This document shows positions 23,346 to 31,968 of a stretch of DNA of 64,000 bases, piece by piece (the first letter of the stretch is position 1; each line of letters starts with the position of its first letter). A program made the translations under genes and the position numbers. The DNA lies in assembly GCA_023389195.1 (NCBI GenBank), contig JAEWET010000014.1, positions 1 to 64,000 of the forward strand, written 5' to 3'. This DNA is from Aliihoeflea sp023389195. GTDB lineage: Bacteria > Pseudomonadota > Alphaproteobacteria > Rhizobiales > Rhizobiaceae. Below the pieces are notes generated by a model. The model searched no databases. It saw only the letters and a list, made by a program, of their open reading frames with translations, and had not been told where the DNA came from.

Positions 23346-23723
23346 ATGTCCACGACCGACACCACGCGGGTGACCGCTGAAGTCTTGACTGAAATCTCTG
23401 CGGCACCGATCTGCGAGCGCGTCGAAAGCCTGATGCGTCAACTGGCCGAAGCTGTGGCTGAATGGCACGATCTCGCCGGCCACCCGCACACGTTTATCGC
23501 ACAGGTGCCGTCCAGCAAGTTGGGCGAACCGTTCTTCATGCTGAACCAACCTTGGCGCGCAGAGGATGCCGAAATGCGCCTCAAGCACCACGCGAAGGAG
23601 TTCGCGAAGGCCGCGAAGGAAATCGACCCAACGGCTACCGAGTTGTGGATCGGCCGCGCGGTCGACAACCTTCCTGGTGGCGCGCGTTTCTCGGCCATCG
23701 TCCAGACGGAACGGGGGCGCTGA
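23346..23723 (+). CDS. Hypothetical early-operon protein
   Basis: 125 aa, preceded by GGAG. A helical start (VTAEVLTEISAAPICERVES) is followed by FIAQVPSSKLGEPFFMLNQP and a closing alpha-beta part. It is the first gene of a rightward operon of five small genes that starts opposite the repressor. No family recognised; by position an early lytic or anti-host protein. Confidence 0.5.
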   Translation: MSTTDTTRVTAEVLTEISAAPICERVESLMRQLAEAVAEWHDLAGHPHTFIAQVPSSKLGEPFFMLNQPWRAEDAEMRLKHHAKEFAKAAKEIDPTATELWIGRAVDNLPGGARFSAIVQTERGR

Positions 23724-23725
23724 CC

Positions 23726-23959
23726 ATGGCAACCTCAGTTGATCTGGATGACGTCCAGGCGTTCGCCTTCAACCTTCAGATGTCGCTCACGGTCGCTGAT
23801 CTGTTGCACGAAATCCAGCGGGAAAATCTCAGGACCAGCGACGTCCATAGCCTGGATCGGTCGCAGGGCATCGTGGCGATGGTCACCGACGCCTGCATCA
23901 AGCTGCAAGACGACATCGAAGCCCAGTTCAAAGCCCACCGGTCGGAGGAGGCCAAATGA
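23726..23959 (+). CDS. Small hypothetical early-operon protein
   Basis: 77 aa, acidic, helical (AFAFNLQMSLTVADLLHEIQ, SQGIVAMVTDACIKLQDDIE). It begins two bases after the previous stop and ends overlapping the next ATG (ATGA). Unknown function. Confidence 0.5.
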   Translation: MATSVDLDDVQAFAFNLQMSLTVADLLHEIQRENLRTSDVHSLDRSQGIVAMVTDACIKLQDDIEAQFKAHRSEEAK

Positions 23960-24222
23960 ACATTCTCGCTCCCCTTCCCTATTCCAACCAAGAGCCGGAG
24001 GACGATCTGGACGCAGCGCTGGCGTTGCTCACCATCGCGGGGATTTCCCTCGAAGATGGTCGGACGCTCAATGCGCATGACACGCACGACATGCTTGTTC
24101 TGATCGACGAGGTGCGGTTCAAGCTTCAGCCGATCCTGCGCTTCCTCCGCAACTTCGACGCTCCGGGCGCGCAGGCGGCGTATCGCAAGGCACGGATCGA
24201 AGAGCTGGGAGGATCGGCATGA
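23956..24222 (+). CDS. Small hypothetical early-operon protein
   Basis: 88 aa, acidic and helical (EPEDDLDAALALLTIAGISL, HDMLVLIDEVRFKLQPILRF). Its start forms ATGA with the previous stop, and its stop forms ATGA with the next start, so it is translationally coupled on both sides. No family recognised. Confidence 0.5.
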   Translation: MNILAPLPYSNQEPEDDLDAALALLTIAGISLEDGRTLNAHDTHDMLVLIDEVRFKLQPILRFLRNFDAPGAQAAYRKARIEELGGSA

Positions 24223-24464
24223 GCCGCACGGTCAAGCGCTCGGCGCAGATGCGTCGGTTCATCGACGCGTTAATGGAGCCAGTGGAACTCGATACGGACC
24301 CAGCAATTGCAGCTATCCGTTTTCATGTACGGGAACTTGCTTTGGCAATGCGCGTCGTGCACCCCGAAATTGACTGCTACACCTATGACCCAGAATTCGG
24401 CTTGGCCATGATTGCTGTGGGTCTGCGTCGCGGGACCAAACTTGACGAAGGGAGCGCTTCATGA
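24219..24464 (+). CDS. Small hypothetical early-operon protein
   Basis: 81 aa. A basic N-terminus (SRTVKRSAQMRRFIDALMEP) is followed by a helical, acidic remainder with DPEFGLAMIAVGLRRGTKLD. ATGA overlaps on both ends. Unknown function. Confidence 0.5.
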   Translation: MSRTVKRSAQMRRFIDALMEPVELDTDPAIAAIRFHVRELALAMRVVHPEIDCYTYDPEFGLAMIAVGLRRGTKLDEGSAS

Positions 24465-24562
24465 TCCGCCTTCGTCACTTCATCCTCCTCGGCCTGCTGG
24501 CGCTCGCCGGCAGGCTGATCAGGATCAACGAACGGGCGCTGGGTATGGACCCGGCGGAATAG
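24461..24562 (+). CDS. 33-residue single-pass membrane peptide
   Basis: The short frame encodes MIRLRHFILLGLLALAGRLI and a charged tail ending MDPAE. One membrane helix is preceded by basic residues. It overlaps the preceding stop (ATGA) and is the last gene before the attachment region. The coupling to four other genes supports it. Confidence 0.45.
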   Translation: MIRLRHFILLGLLALAGRLIRINERALGMDPAE

Positions 24563-24583
24563 GTTTCATGTCGCGTTCATGTC

Positions 24584-24615
24584 GCACGGAATTGCCGTGC
24601 TTCACGGTAAACCGT
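24584..24615. other. Tandem hairpins near the prophage end
   Basis: GCACGG-AATTG-CCGTGC (24584-24600) and ACGG-TAAA-CCGT (24604-24615) lie side by side. Just before them TTCATGTCGC occurs twice (24564-24585), and its inverse GCGCGACAT occurs at 24647-24655. These could be recombination-protein sites or mRNA ends. A 39-codon frame (24579-24698) overlaps, but I do not trust it. Confidence 0.3.
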
Positions 24616-24716
24616 TGAAATCCAACGGCAGCCACATGCAACATGAGCGCGACATAGCGGCCCTAACAAGGGGGCGGCTCGATGGCATAAGCTTTTGATT
24701 TGGCTTAGTAAAAGAA

Positions 24717-24760
24717 TGGTACGGTTGGCTGGGGTCGAACCAGCGACCTCCGGATCCACA
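24717..24760. other. Probable prophage attachment site (3' half of tRNA-His)
   Basis: The prophage-type genes end at 24562, next to the 3' end of tRNA-His, and clear host genes begin on the other side. Tyrosine integrases usually recombine in the anticodon-to-3' part of a tRNA and leave it intact. The second att copy would be outside the window, so core length is unknown. Confidence 0.45.
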
Positions 24761-24793
24761 ATCCGGCGCTCTAACCAACTGAGCTACAACCGC
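24717..24793 (-). tRNA. tRNA-His (GTG anticodon)
   Basis: The 77-nt cloverleaf has acceptor GCGGTTG/CAACCGT (G-U at the first pair), T-arm GCTGG/CCAGC, anticodon loop TTGTGGA with GTG (24757-24759 on the plus strand), A73 and an encoded CCA (24717-24719). The base before position 1 is T, so G-1 is not encoded. The A73 and absent G-1 fit the aberrant tRNA-His known in an alphaproteobacterial clade. Confidence 0.95.
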
Positions 24794-24942
24794 ACATCCA
24801 ATTGGCGCATGACCAACTGGCTGGGCAGGCTATTACGGTCATTCAGGCCCGATTTCAAGCGCGAATGCGGGGCGAATGCGCAAAAATGCCTGTCGGAAGG
24901 GAAGCTGCGCGATGCGGGATCGGGCATCCCCTAAAAAAGGAA

Positions 24943-24970
24943 AAAGGCCGGGGGGAGGAACCCGGCCTTT
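24943..24970 (-). terminator. Rho-independent terminator of the phasin gene
   Basis: The perfect stem AAAGGCCGGG/CCCGGCCTTT with an eight-base loop is followed on the minus strand by a T-rich tract. It lies 100 bases downstream of the phasin stop. Confidence 0.75.
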
Positions 24971-25069
24971 CCATGTTCCGGATGCCGCCGGGAGGAGGTG
25001 GCGGCTCCGGTGCCCGGCTGCGGAAGGGAGGAGGTTTCCGTCAGCAGGGGAACTTGGCTTAATAATGCG

Positions 25070-25525
25070 TCAGGCGGCTTCGAGTTCCTTCACGGACTTC
25101 TCGAAAGCGTCTTTCATCGGCTTCATGACCTCTTCGGTCGCCTTGGTGGAGGCAGCCTGGAAGTCGCGGGCCTGTTCCATGGCGAGTTCCATCGACTTGC
25201 GCACGAAGGCCGTCTGCAATTCCACGACCTCGGAAATCGACTTCGCCTGCATCAGCGCCTCGAGATGGGCAAAGCCCAGTTCGGTATTGGTGCGCATCGC
25301 GGTGAGCGACTTCTTCGACATTTCGGTGCCGGCCACCTTGGCGGTCTCAAAGGTCGATTCCATCGACTTCTGGGCATATTCGGCGTTCGAGCGCAGCTTG
25401 TCGTAGGCCTGCTTGGACTGTTCCATGCCGTTCTCGGCGAAGGCGCGGAACTGGTCGGTCGCCTTGGAGGCGTCGAATGCAGCGGCTTCCATCGCCTCTG
25501 CGGTCTTTGCAGCAGTCTTGGTCAT
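25070..25525 (-). CDS. Phasin family protein
   Basis: 151 aa. Phasins coat polyhydroxybutyrate granules. The protein is all-helical and amphipathic with the Phasin_2 pattern: KATDQFRAFAENGMEQSKQA, then AYDKLRSNAEYAQKSME, MRTNTELGFAHLEALMQAKS, and EVVELQTAFVRKSMELAMEQ. ATG 25525 is chosen for its AAGGGA site; the frame is open further upstream only by chance. A good promoter lies 70-96 bases upstream, and a terminator follows. It stands alone, next to the prophage attachment site. Confidence 0.9.
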   Translation of the reverse strand: MTKTAAKTAEAMEAAAFDASKATDQFRAFAENGMEQSKQAYDKLRSNAEYAQKSMESTFETAKVAGTEMSKKSLTAMRTNTELGFAHLEALMQAKSISEVVELQTAFVRKSMELAMEQARDFQAASTKATEEVMKPMKDAFEKSVKELEAA

Positions 25526-25592
25526 GCCATGTCCCTTTTCAGGTTGGTGCGGCCATGGTCCGTCGCGTCGAGGCCGCTGGTTTGTTCCGGGT

Positions 25593-25621
25593 CTTATACA
25601 GTGAATTTTTGTGCAATGCAA
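25593..25621 (-). promoter_or_regulatory. Promoter of the phasin gene
   Basis: On the minus strand TTGCAT, 17 bases, TATAAG. It lies about 70 bases before the ATG. Confidence 0.6.
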
Positions 25622-25834
25622 TATCGACGCGTGCGTTGCGGTAGAAAACTGCCCGCGGATTAACCATTTCGCCAATCGAACGGGCGTGCGAGCCCGCCGA
25701 TTGTGGACGACGGCGCGATCCGCTTTTATTAACGAAGGGTTAAGTGGGACGAATCCCGCATTGAAGTCCGAGCGGAGTGCGAACCCCGTAAGGAAGCCCC
25801 GGCGGGGTGCAAACCCCGCGAGCACAGGAAACCG

Positions 25835-28800
25835 ATGACGGCCGCGACCTACTCCTTCATCGACATCGCCGTACTCGGCGGCGTGCGCGACCGGTTCGCG
25901 CGCGGCGACGCGCTCGTGCTTCTTTCGCCCGATCTCGAGCGGGTGCTCTGGGCGAACGGCCCGGGCTCGGCGTTTTTCGGCATCGGCGACATCGAGAGCG
26001 CGATGGACAGCCCGGCCGGGCTTTCGGTGCAGGCCATGCGGCAGATCGCATCCCTTTCAGGCTATCCGCGGATCGGTGCGGAGCGCACGGTCTCGCTGCG
26101 CCTTGCGCAAGGCATGGCAAGCCGCGTGACCACCTTTCAGGCGGCGCAGATCCGGCTGCCGCGCGGCGAACTGGCGATTCTGCTCGCGATCCCGGCGAGC
26201 CTGCGCGGCGAAGCGCGCATGAAGGCGGCGATATCGGGCATCGAGAACGCAGGATATGCCGCAGCGCTCGTCGACGCCGAAGGCGCGGTGGCCGCGGCGA
26301 CCTCGGGCTTCGATCAACTCGGCCTCGGCCGCACGGCGCTTTGGACGTTGGTCCAGGACGTGTCGCGCGAGCATGACCGGCTGGTGAAGAAGCTCGTGAC
26401 GGTCGAGGGCGGCACGCTGCCCGTCGGCTTTGCGCGGCTCACCGACGAGCCGGCGCTTCATCTTCTCTTGACCTCGAACGAGGTCGATGCCGACGAGGAC
26501 GATGAACCGGCTGCGGCCTCACCTGAGGCGGAACTGCCGGCGGTGTCGGCGCAGGTCGCCGCTGAGGCGGAGCCGGAAGAGATCGTGATGGCAAAGGTCG
26601 CCTCGGCCGTCGACGAGGCAGATGCGGCCCCCGCCCCCGCGCCCGTTCCGCAAGCGCCGGACGAGCCGCGCGTCCTGCCGACGCAGCCGATCCGCTTCGT
26701 CTGGCGCACCGATGCGAGCGGGCGGTTCGCGCAGGTCTCGTCCGAATTCATCGACGCGGTAGGTGGCAATGCGGCCGACGTGATCGGGCGCTCGTTCCGC
26801 GACGTTGCGACGGTGTTCGGCTTCGATCTCAATGACGAGATCGCCGCGCTGCTCGACCGGCGCGACACCTGGTCGGGACGCACCGTGCTGTGGCCGGTCG
26901 AAGGCCACGCGCTGAAGGTGCCGGTCGATCTGGCTGCCCTGCCCGTCTACGACCGCGAGCGCATGTTCGAGGGGTTTCGCGGCTTCGGCGTCGCGCGCAT
27001 GGCCGATGCCGTCGCAGACCCGGACGAACTCGGCCTCGCGCTGATGAGCCCGAAGCAGCCGCAGCCCATCGACCCCGACGATCCGTTTCAGGGCGAGACG
27101 CCGGTACTGGCGGGCCTGCCGGATTTCGGGCGGCGGGCAAGCGACAAGGTGGTGCGGCTCGACGATGTGCGCCCGGGGACGAACGGCAAGACGCTTTCGC
27201 CCGGCGACCGGCAGACGTTCCAGGAAATCGGCACGAAGCTGAAGAAGGAGATCGGCGACGAGGAGACGGAGGCGCCCGTCGATGCGATGGCTGAGGCGGA
27301 GCGGCAGGCGCAGGAGCGCGCGCGGTTTGCCGAGGCCGAAGCGTCCGAAACCGAAATCGACGCGGCCGACAATGTCGTGCGGCTGACGGACGCGAAGCCG
27401 GCCGATGAGCCCGCTGCCGAGGCGAAGGACGAGCGGCCCGCGCCGGCCAGCATCCACTTTTTGCCGTCGGCCTTCGCGCCGCGCGCGGAAACTGACGATG
27501 GCGTCGAGGACCGGCTGATCGACCATTTGCCGGTGGCGACGCTGATCCATTCGGGCGAGGTGCTGCATCTGGCGAACCACGCCTTTTTCGACCTGACGGG
27601 CTTTTTGTCGCTCGACGCATTCGCCGAGGCCGGCGGGCTCGACGCACTGTTCGAGGATTGCGACGACGGGGAAGACGGCATTCTGTCGCTGAAGCGCGCG
27701 GATGGCAGCGAACTGCCGGTCAGGGCGCATCTGCACTCGATCCCCTGGCATGGTGCCAAGGCCCTGATGCTGACGCTGCTGCCGCAGCCGCAGGCCGAGC
27801 CGGTGCAGGCACCGGCTGCGGACGATCTCGACGATGGCGAGGAGTTGCGCGCGCGGCTCGCCGAATTCCAGACGATCGTCGACACGGCGACCGACGGCGT
27901 GATCCTGATCGACAACGATTTCGCCGTGCGTTCGATCTCGCAACCGGCCGAGGCGCTGTTCGGCTTCGATTCGGGTGCGATCGAGGGCCGGCCCTTCCGC
28001 GAACTCTTCGCCATCGAAAGCCAGCGCACTGCGCAGGACTATGTCGAGCGGATAGCGCGCAAGGGCGTGGCATCGGTGATGAATGACGGGCGCGAGGTGA
28101 TCGGGCGCGAGGCGGAAGGCGGGTTCATTCCGCTATTCATGACCATCGGCCGTCTGCCGCAGGATGGCGGCTATTGCGCGGTGCTGCGCGACATCACCCA
28201 CTGGAAGCGCGCCGAAGAGGAACTGACGCAGGCGCGCGCCGAGGCCGAGCGCACGTCGTCGCAAAAGAGCGAATTCCTCGCCCGCATCAGCCACGAGATC
28301 CGCACGCCGCTGAATGCGATCATCGGGTTTTCCGAACTCATCATCAATGAGAGCTTCGGGCCGATCGGCACCGAGCGCTACCGCGACTATCTGCGCGACA
28401 TCAGCCGCTCGGGCAATCATGTGCTCGACCTCGTCAATGACCTCCTCGACATCTCCAAGATCGAGGCGGGCGAGCAGGAGATGAACTACGAGGCGGTGTC
28501 GCTGAACGAGGTGCTCGGTGAGGCGGTCGCCATGATGCAGCCGCAGGCGAACCGCGAGCGCGTGATCATCCGCTCCTCATTCGCCTCGCGCCTGCCGGAC
28601 GTCGTGGCCGATCTGCGCTCGGTCAAGCAGATCGCGCTCAATCTTCTGTCCAACGCCGTGCGCTATACACCGGCGGGCGGTCAGGTGATCCTGTCGACGG
28701 CGCTGGAACCCGATGGCGGCATCGCCATCCGCGTGCGCGACACCGGCATCGGCATGAACGCGTCCGAGATCGACCAGGCGCTGAAGCCGTTCAAGCGCGT

Positions 28801-28963
28801 CAATGCGCTGAAGCGCAGCCACCGCGAGGGAACCGGGCTCGGCCTGCCGCTGACCAAGGCGATGGTGGAGGCCAACCGGGCGCGTTTCGCGATCAGTTCC
28901 AAGCCGGGCGAAGGCACGCTGGTCGAGATCGACTTTCCGCCGACCCGGGTGCTGGCCGACTGA
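25835..28963 (+). CDS. PAS-domain sensor histidine kinase (PdhS/PleC-like)
   Basis: 1042 aa. No membrane segments, so cytoplasmic. A long low-complexity acidic-alanine region lies around residues 215-280 and again 470-545. PAS-like folds lie near 285-385 and 680-795 (GVILIDNDFAVRSISQPAEALFGF type). The HisKA core EFLARISHEIRTPLNAIIGF puts the phospho-acceptor at His820. HATPase motifs follow: NLLSNAVRYTP (near 935), DTGIGM (near 969) and GTGLGLPL (near 1000). Length and architecture fit the PdhS kinases that act on DivK in Hyphomicrobiales cell-cycle control. No receiver domain is attached. AGGA lies before ATG 25835. Confidence 0.85.
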   Translation: MTAATYSFIDIAVLGGVRDRFARGDALVLLSPDLERVLWANGPGSAFFGIGDIESAMDSPAGLSVQAMRQIASLSGYPRIGAERTVSLRLAQGMASRVTTFQAAQIRLPRGELAILLAIPASLRGEARMKAAISGIENAGYAAALVDAEGAVAAATSGFDQLGLGRTALWTLVQDVSREHDRLVKKLVTVEGGTLPVGFARLTDEPALHLLLTSNEVDADEDDEPAAASPEAELPAVSAQVAAEAEPEEIVMAKVASAVDEADAAPAPAPVPQAPDEPRVLPTQPIRFVWRTDASGRFAQVSSEFIDAVGGNAADVIGRSFRDVATVFGFDLNDEIAALLDRRDTWSGRTVLWPVEGHALKVPVDLAALPVYDRERMFEGFRGFGVARMADAVADPDELGLALMSPKQPQPIDPDDPFQGETPVLAGLPDFGRRASDKVVRLDDVRPGTNGKTLSPGDRQTFQEIGTKLKKEIGDEETEAPVDAMAEAERQAQERARFAEAEASETEIDAADNVVRLTDAKPADEPAAEAKDERPAPASIHFLPSAFAPRAETDDGVEDRLIDHLPVATLIHSGEVLHLANHAFFDLTGFLSLDAFAEAGGLDALFEDCDDGEDGILSLKRADGSELPVRAHLHSIPWHGAKALMLTLLPQPQAEPVQAPAADDLDDGEELRARLAEFQTIVDTATDGVILIDNDFAVRSISQPAEALFGFDSGAIEGRPFRELFAIESQRTAQDYVERIARKGVASVMNDGREVIGREAEGGFIPLFMTIGRLPQDGGYCAVLRDITHWKRAEEELTQARAEAERTSSQKSEFLARISHEIRTPLNAIIGFSELIINESFGPIGTERYRDYLRDISRSGNHVLDLVNDLLDISKIEAGEQEMNYEAVSLNEVLGEAVAMMQPQANRERVIIRSSFASRLPDVVADLRSVKQIALNLLSNAVRYTPAGGQVILSTALEPDGGIAIRVRDTGIGMNASEIDQALKPFKRVNALKRSHREGTGLGLPLTKAMVEANRARFAISSKPGEGTLVEIDFPPTRVLAD

Positions 28964-28969
28964 GGATAG

Positions 28970-28986
28970 TTTAGAACCATTCCAAG
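28970..28986 (+). promoter_or_regulatory. Candidate Irr-binding iron control element (ICE box)
   Basis: TTTAGAA-CCA-TTCCAAG matches the rhizobial ICE consensus TTTAGAA-N3-TTCTAAA, with the left half perfect and two mismatches on the right. It lies 120 bases before the iron-binding protein gene and upstream of a TTGACT box. Confidence 0.5.
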
Positions 28987-29011
28987 CTATTGATCGCTCA
29001 CGCAAAATAAC

Positions 29012-29040
29012 TTGACTACTCCGCTCCGATTTAACAATTA
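29012..29040 (+). promoter_or_regulatory. Possible promoter of the iron transport operon
   Basis: TTGACT, 17 bases, CAATTA. The -35 is good, the -10 poor. Confidence 0.35.
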
Positions 29041-29105
29041 CTGGCCACTGACGCGCTGGCCGTGAGCCATGCGCTCAGCAATCCTTTGTTCGGAGGACAA
29101 CCCAA

Positions 29106-30164
29106 ATGAATCTCAAGTCGATGCTGCCGCGCCAAGCTGCCTTCGCAGCCGCCGCCCTGGCCGGAACCATGCTTGCAGCGCCGTTGGCGCTCGCGCAGGA
29201 AACCGTCAACATCTATTCCTATCGCCAGCCCGACCTGATCAAGCCGGTGCTCGACGCCTTCACCGAAGAGACCGGCATCGCGACCGAGGTGCTGTTCCTC
29301 GACAAGGGGCTTGAGGACCGCATCGCGGCGGAAGGCACGAACTCGCCGGCCGACGTCATCCTCACCGTCGACATCGCCCGCCTGCAGGCGGCGAAGGACA
29401 AGGGCGTGACGCAGGCGCTCACCGACGAGACAATCGACGCAAACATTCCCGCCGAATATCGCGACGCGGAAGGCCACTGGTTCGGCGTCACCCGCCGCGG
29501 CCGCGTGATCTGGGCCTCGAAGGACCGCGTCGCGGACGAGGCGATCTCCTATGCCGACCTCGCCGACCCGAAGTGGAAGGGCAAGATCTGCATCCGCTCG
29601 GGCCAGCACGACTACAACATCGCGCTCTTCGCCTCGCTGATCGCCCATTGGGGCGAGGAAAAGACCGAGGAGTGGATGAAGGGCCTGAAGGAAAACCTGT
29701 CGCGCGCGCCCGATGGCGGCGACCGCAACCAGGCCCAGAACATCATGGCCGGCGAATGCGACCTCGCGCTCGGCAACACCTATTATGTCGGCCTCATGAT
29801 GAACAATGAGGAAGAGCCGGAGCAGAAGGACTGGGCGAACGCCATCCGCGTGATCTTCCCGACCATCGACGAGGATTCGGGCACGCACGTCAACGTGTCC
29901 GGCATGGCGCTCGCCAAGAACGCGCCGAACAAGGACGAGGCCGTCGAGCTGATGCGCTTCCTCGCCTCCGACACGGCGCAGGAAATCTACGCGGCCGAGG
30001 TCTACGAATATCCGGTCAAGGAAGGCGTCGAGGCGAGCGCGGACGTGCAGTCCTTCGGCGAGCTCAACGCCGACACGCTGCCGCTGACCGACATCGCCGC
30101 AAACCGTCGAGCGGCCTCTGAAATGGTGGATCGCGTTGGCCTCGACGATGGCCCGAGCAGCTAA
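29106..30164 (+). CDS. Fe(3+) ABC transporter periplasmic binding protein
   Basis: 352 aa. A signal peptide (residues 1-30, ending PLALA before QETVNI) exports it to the periplasm. The fold is that of FbpA/FutA/AfuA proteins: ETVNIYSYRQPDLIKPVLDA at the mature start, a central KWKGKICIRSGQHDYNIALF, and the paired Tyr ligands of ferric-binding proteins in GNTYYVG. It delivers ferric iron to the permease encoded 77 bases downstream. A candidate Irr box upstream supports iron control. About 95 kDa permease-type fused partner follows, but no ATPase gene is adjacent. Confidence 0.85.
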   Translation: MNLKSMLPRQAAFAAAALAGTMLAAPLALAQETVNIYSYRQPDLIKPVLDAFTEETGIATEVLFLDKGLEDRIAAEGTNSPADVILTVDIARLQAAKDKGVTQALTDETIDANIPAEYRDAEGHWFGVTRRGRVIWASKDRVADEAISYADLADPKWKGKICIRSGQHDYNIALFASLIAHWGEEKTEEWMKGLKENLSRAPDGGDRNQAQNIMAGECDLALGNTYYVGLMMNNEEEPEQKDWANAIRVIFPTIDEDSGTHVNVSGMALAKNAPNKDEAVELMRFLASDTAQEIYAAEVYEYPVKEGVEASADVQSFGELNADTLPLTDIAANRRAASEMVDRVGLDDGPSS

Positions 30165-30241
30165 GGTCAAACGCTAGATTTTTGGGCATCGGGCCGGTCC
30201 GGCAGCGGATCGGCCCTTGCCGTTTTTCCGATGAGCGCTTC

Positions 30242-31948
30242 GTGACCGACCAGCTTCTGATCGACAGGACCGCCGCCATCCCGCCTGCCGCGCCGCGCGC
30301 GCGGCGGCAGCGGCATCCGCTGGCAATCGGCTTGAGCGCCGTCGTTGCCGCGATCGTGCTGCTGCCGGTGCTGACGCTCGCCGGCATCGCGCTTTCGGGG
30401 ACTGGCGAGGACTGGCCGCATCTGGTCAATTTCGTGCTGCCGCGCGCGGCGACGACCACGCTGTGGCTGATGACGTTGGTGGCTCTCGGCACGGCTACGA
30501 TCGGCGTGACTACGGCCTGGCTCGTCGTCGCCTACGACTTTCCGCTGCGGCGGATGCTCGCCTGGGCGCTCGTGCTGCCGCTTGCCGTACCGCCCTATCT
30601 CGCCGCCTACGCGTTCGGCGAGTTCTTCCATTTCACCGGGCCGGTGCAGAGCGCGATCCGCGACATGTTCGGCTTTGCCACCACGCGCGACTACTGGTTT
30701 CCCGACATCCGCTCGACGACGGGCGCGGCGATCGTGCTGTCGGCCGTGCTCTTTCCCTACGTGTACCTGACGACCCGCGTCGTCTTCATCATGCAGGGCC
30801 GCAACGTCGCCGACGTCGCGCGTACGCTCGGCGCACGGCCGGGAAAGGTGTTTCGCAAGGTCCTGCTGCCGATCTCTCGGCCGGCGATCGCGGCGGGCGT
30901 GGCGCTGGTGCTGATGGAGACGCTGAACGACATCGGCGCCTCGGAATATCTCGGCGTGCGCACGCTGACGCTGTCCGTCTTCTCCACCTGGCTCAATCGC
31001 GGGAGCCTCGAAGGGGCGGCGCAGATCGCGATGATCATGCTCGTCATCGTCTTCGCGCTGTTGATGGCCGAGCAATGGGCACGGCGGCGCCAGCGTTACC
31101 ATGCGATGCGCGCGACGCAGATGAAGGCGAAGCCGCCGCGCGTGAGGCTGACCGGCATCAAGGGTGCGCTTGCGACGCTGGCCGCCGCGCTGCCGGTCGC
31201 GGCCGGCTTCGGCATCCCGCTCTACGTCTTCGGCGATTACGCCTCCCGGCGGCTGCAGCAATTCGCCGACCCGGCGCTGATGCGCGCGCTGACCAATTCG
31301 ATCCTGACGGCGACGGCGACGGCGGTGATCACCATCCTCATCGCGCTGATGCTGATCCAGGCGGCGCGGCTGGCGCGCTCGCATCTGGTGACCGGGCTGA
31401 CGCGGTTCGCGATGGTGGGATACGCGCTGCCGGGAACGGTGATGGGGCTCGGCCTTCTGTTCGCGCTCGCCCGCTTCGACAATGCGCTCGACGCGGTGAT
31501 GCGCGATGCGTTCGGCGTCTCGACGGGGCTGTTGTTGACGGGATCGGCGGCGGCGGTGGTGCTGGTCTGCTCGATCCGGTTCCTGGCGCTCGCGGAAGGG
31601 TCGATCCGCTCGGGGCTGGAAAAGCTGCCGCCCAATATCGACGAGGCGGCGCGCAGCCTCGGACGCACGCCCGGGCAAAGCGCACGCGCGGTGATCCTGC
31701 CGCTGCTCGGGCCCGCGATCCTGACGGCGGCCGTGCTGGTCTTCGTCGACACGATCAAGGAATTGTCGGCGACGATCCTCCTGCGTCCGTTCGGCTTCAA
31801 CACGCTCGCGACGCATGTCTACGAGAACGCATCGCGGGGGCGGCCGGAGGATGGGGCGGTGGCGGCGCTGTTGATCATCGTGACGTCGCTGATCCCGGTG
31901 GTGCTGTTGTCGCGGGCGCTGGCGCGGGATCGGGAAGCGATGATGTGA
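30242..31948 (+). CDS. Fe(3+) ABC transporter permease (fused FbpB type)
   Basis: 568 aa from GTG 30242; a TTG at 30182 is possible but less likely. About twelve membrane segments form two fused BPD_transp_1 units. EAA loops are visible in each half: VADVARTLGARPGKVFRKVL (near residue 200) and IDEAARSLGRTPGQSARAVI (near 475). These loops contact the ATPase. The gene directly follows the iron-binding protein. No FbpC-type ATPase is within the window next to it, so the energy subunit must be encoded elsewhere or shared. A palindromic repeat follows at 31969. Confidence 0.85.
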   Translation: MTDQLLIDRTAAIPPAAPRARRQRHPLAIGLSAVVAAIVLLPVLTLAGIALSGTGEDWPHLVNFVLPRAATTTLWLMTLVALGTATIGVTTAWLVVAYDFPLRRMLAWALVLPLAVPPYLAAYAFGEFFHFTGPVQSAIRDMFGFATTRDYWFPDIRSTTGAAIVLSAVLFPYVYLTTRVVFIMQGRNVADVARTLGARPGKVFRKVLLPISRPAIAAGVALVLMETLNDIGASEYLGVRTLTLSVFSTWLNRGSLEGAAQIAMIMLVIVFALLMAEQWARRRQRYHAMRATQMKAKPPRVRLTGIKGALATLAAALPVAAGFGIPLYVFGDYASRRLQQFADPALMRALTNSILTATATAVITILIALMLIQAARLARSHLVTGLTRFAMVGYALPGTVMGLGLLFALARFDNALDAVMRDAFGVSTGLLLTGSAAAVVLVCSIRFLALAEGSIRSGLEKLPPNIDEAARSLGRTPGQSARAVILPLLGPAILTAAVLVFVDTIKELSATILLRPFGFNTLATHVYENASRGRPEDGAVAALLIIVTSLIPVVLLSRALARDREAMM

Positions 31949-31968
31949 GAGGTGGCGGCGGGTTCCTG

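Larger units (their letters stand above)
1524..24716. mobile_element. Integrated siphovirus-like prophage (right part; left end outside the window)
   Basis: The order portal, head-tail joining, tail, tape measure, tail tip, fibre, lysis, then accessory and repressor genes is that of a lambda/HK97-like temperate phage. The genes stop at 24562, beside the 3' end of a tRNA-His gene, a common integration site. The left end, terminase and any integrase would be left of base 1. The IS in the portal gene, and the lack of protease, capsid, integrase and replication genes here, suggest that it is defective. The right boundary is inferred from gene content; a second att copy is not visible. Confidence 0.8.

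Noticed and set aside
24579..24698. 39-codon frame before the tRNA as an integrase C-terminal remnant
   Set aside because: No recombinase motif (no Arg-x-x-His or Tyr box) can be seen, and it overlaps two hairpins.
25740..25834. Short GC-rich repeats (CGGAGTGCGAACCCCG-like) before the histidine kinase as an operator
   Set aside because: Units vary in length and spacing, with no clear symmetry; insufficient to call a site.
26519..27943. Long open frame antisense to the histidine kinase
   Set aside because: No domain, biased composition, fully inside a well-supported gene.
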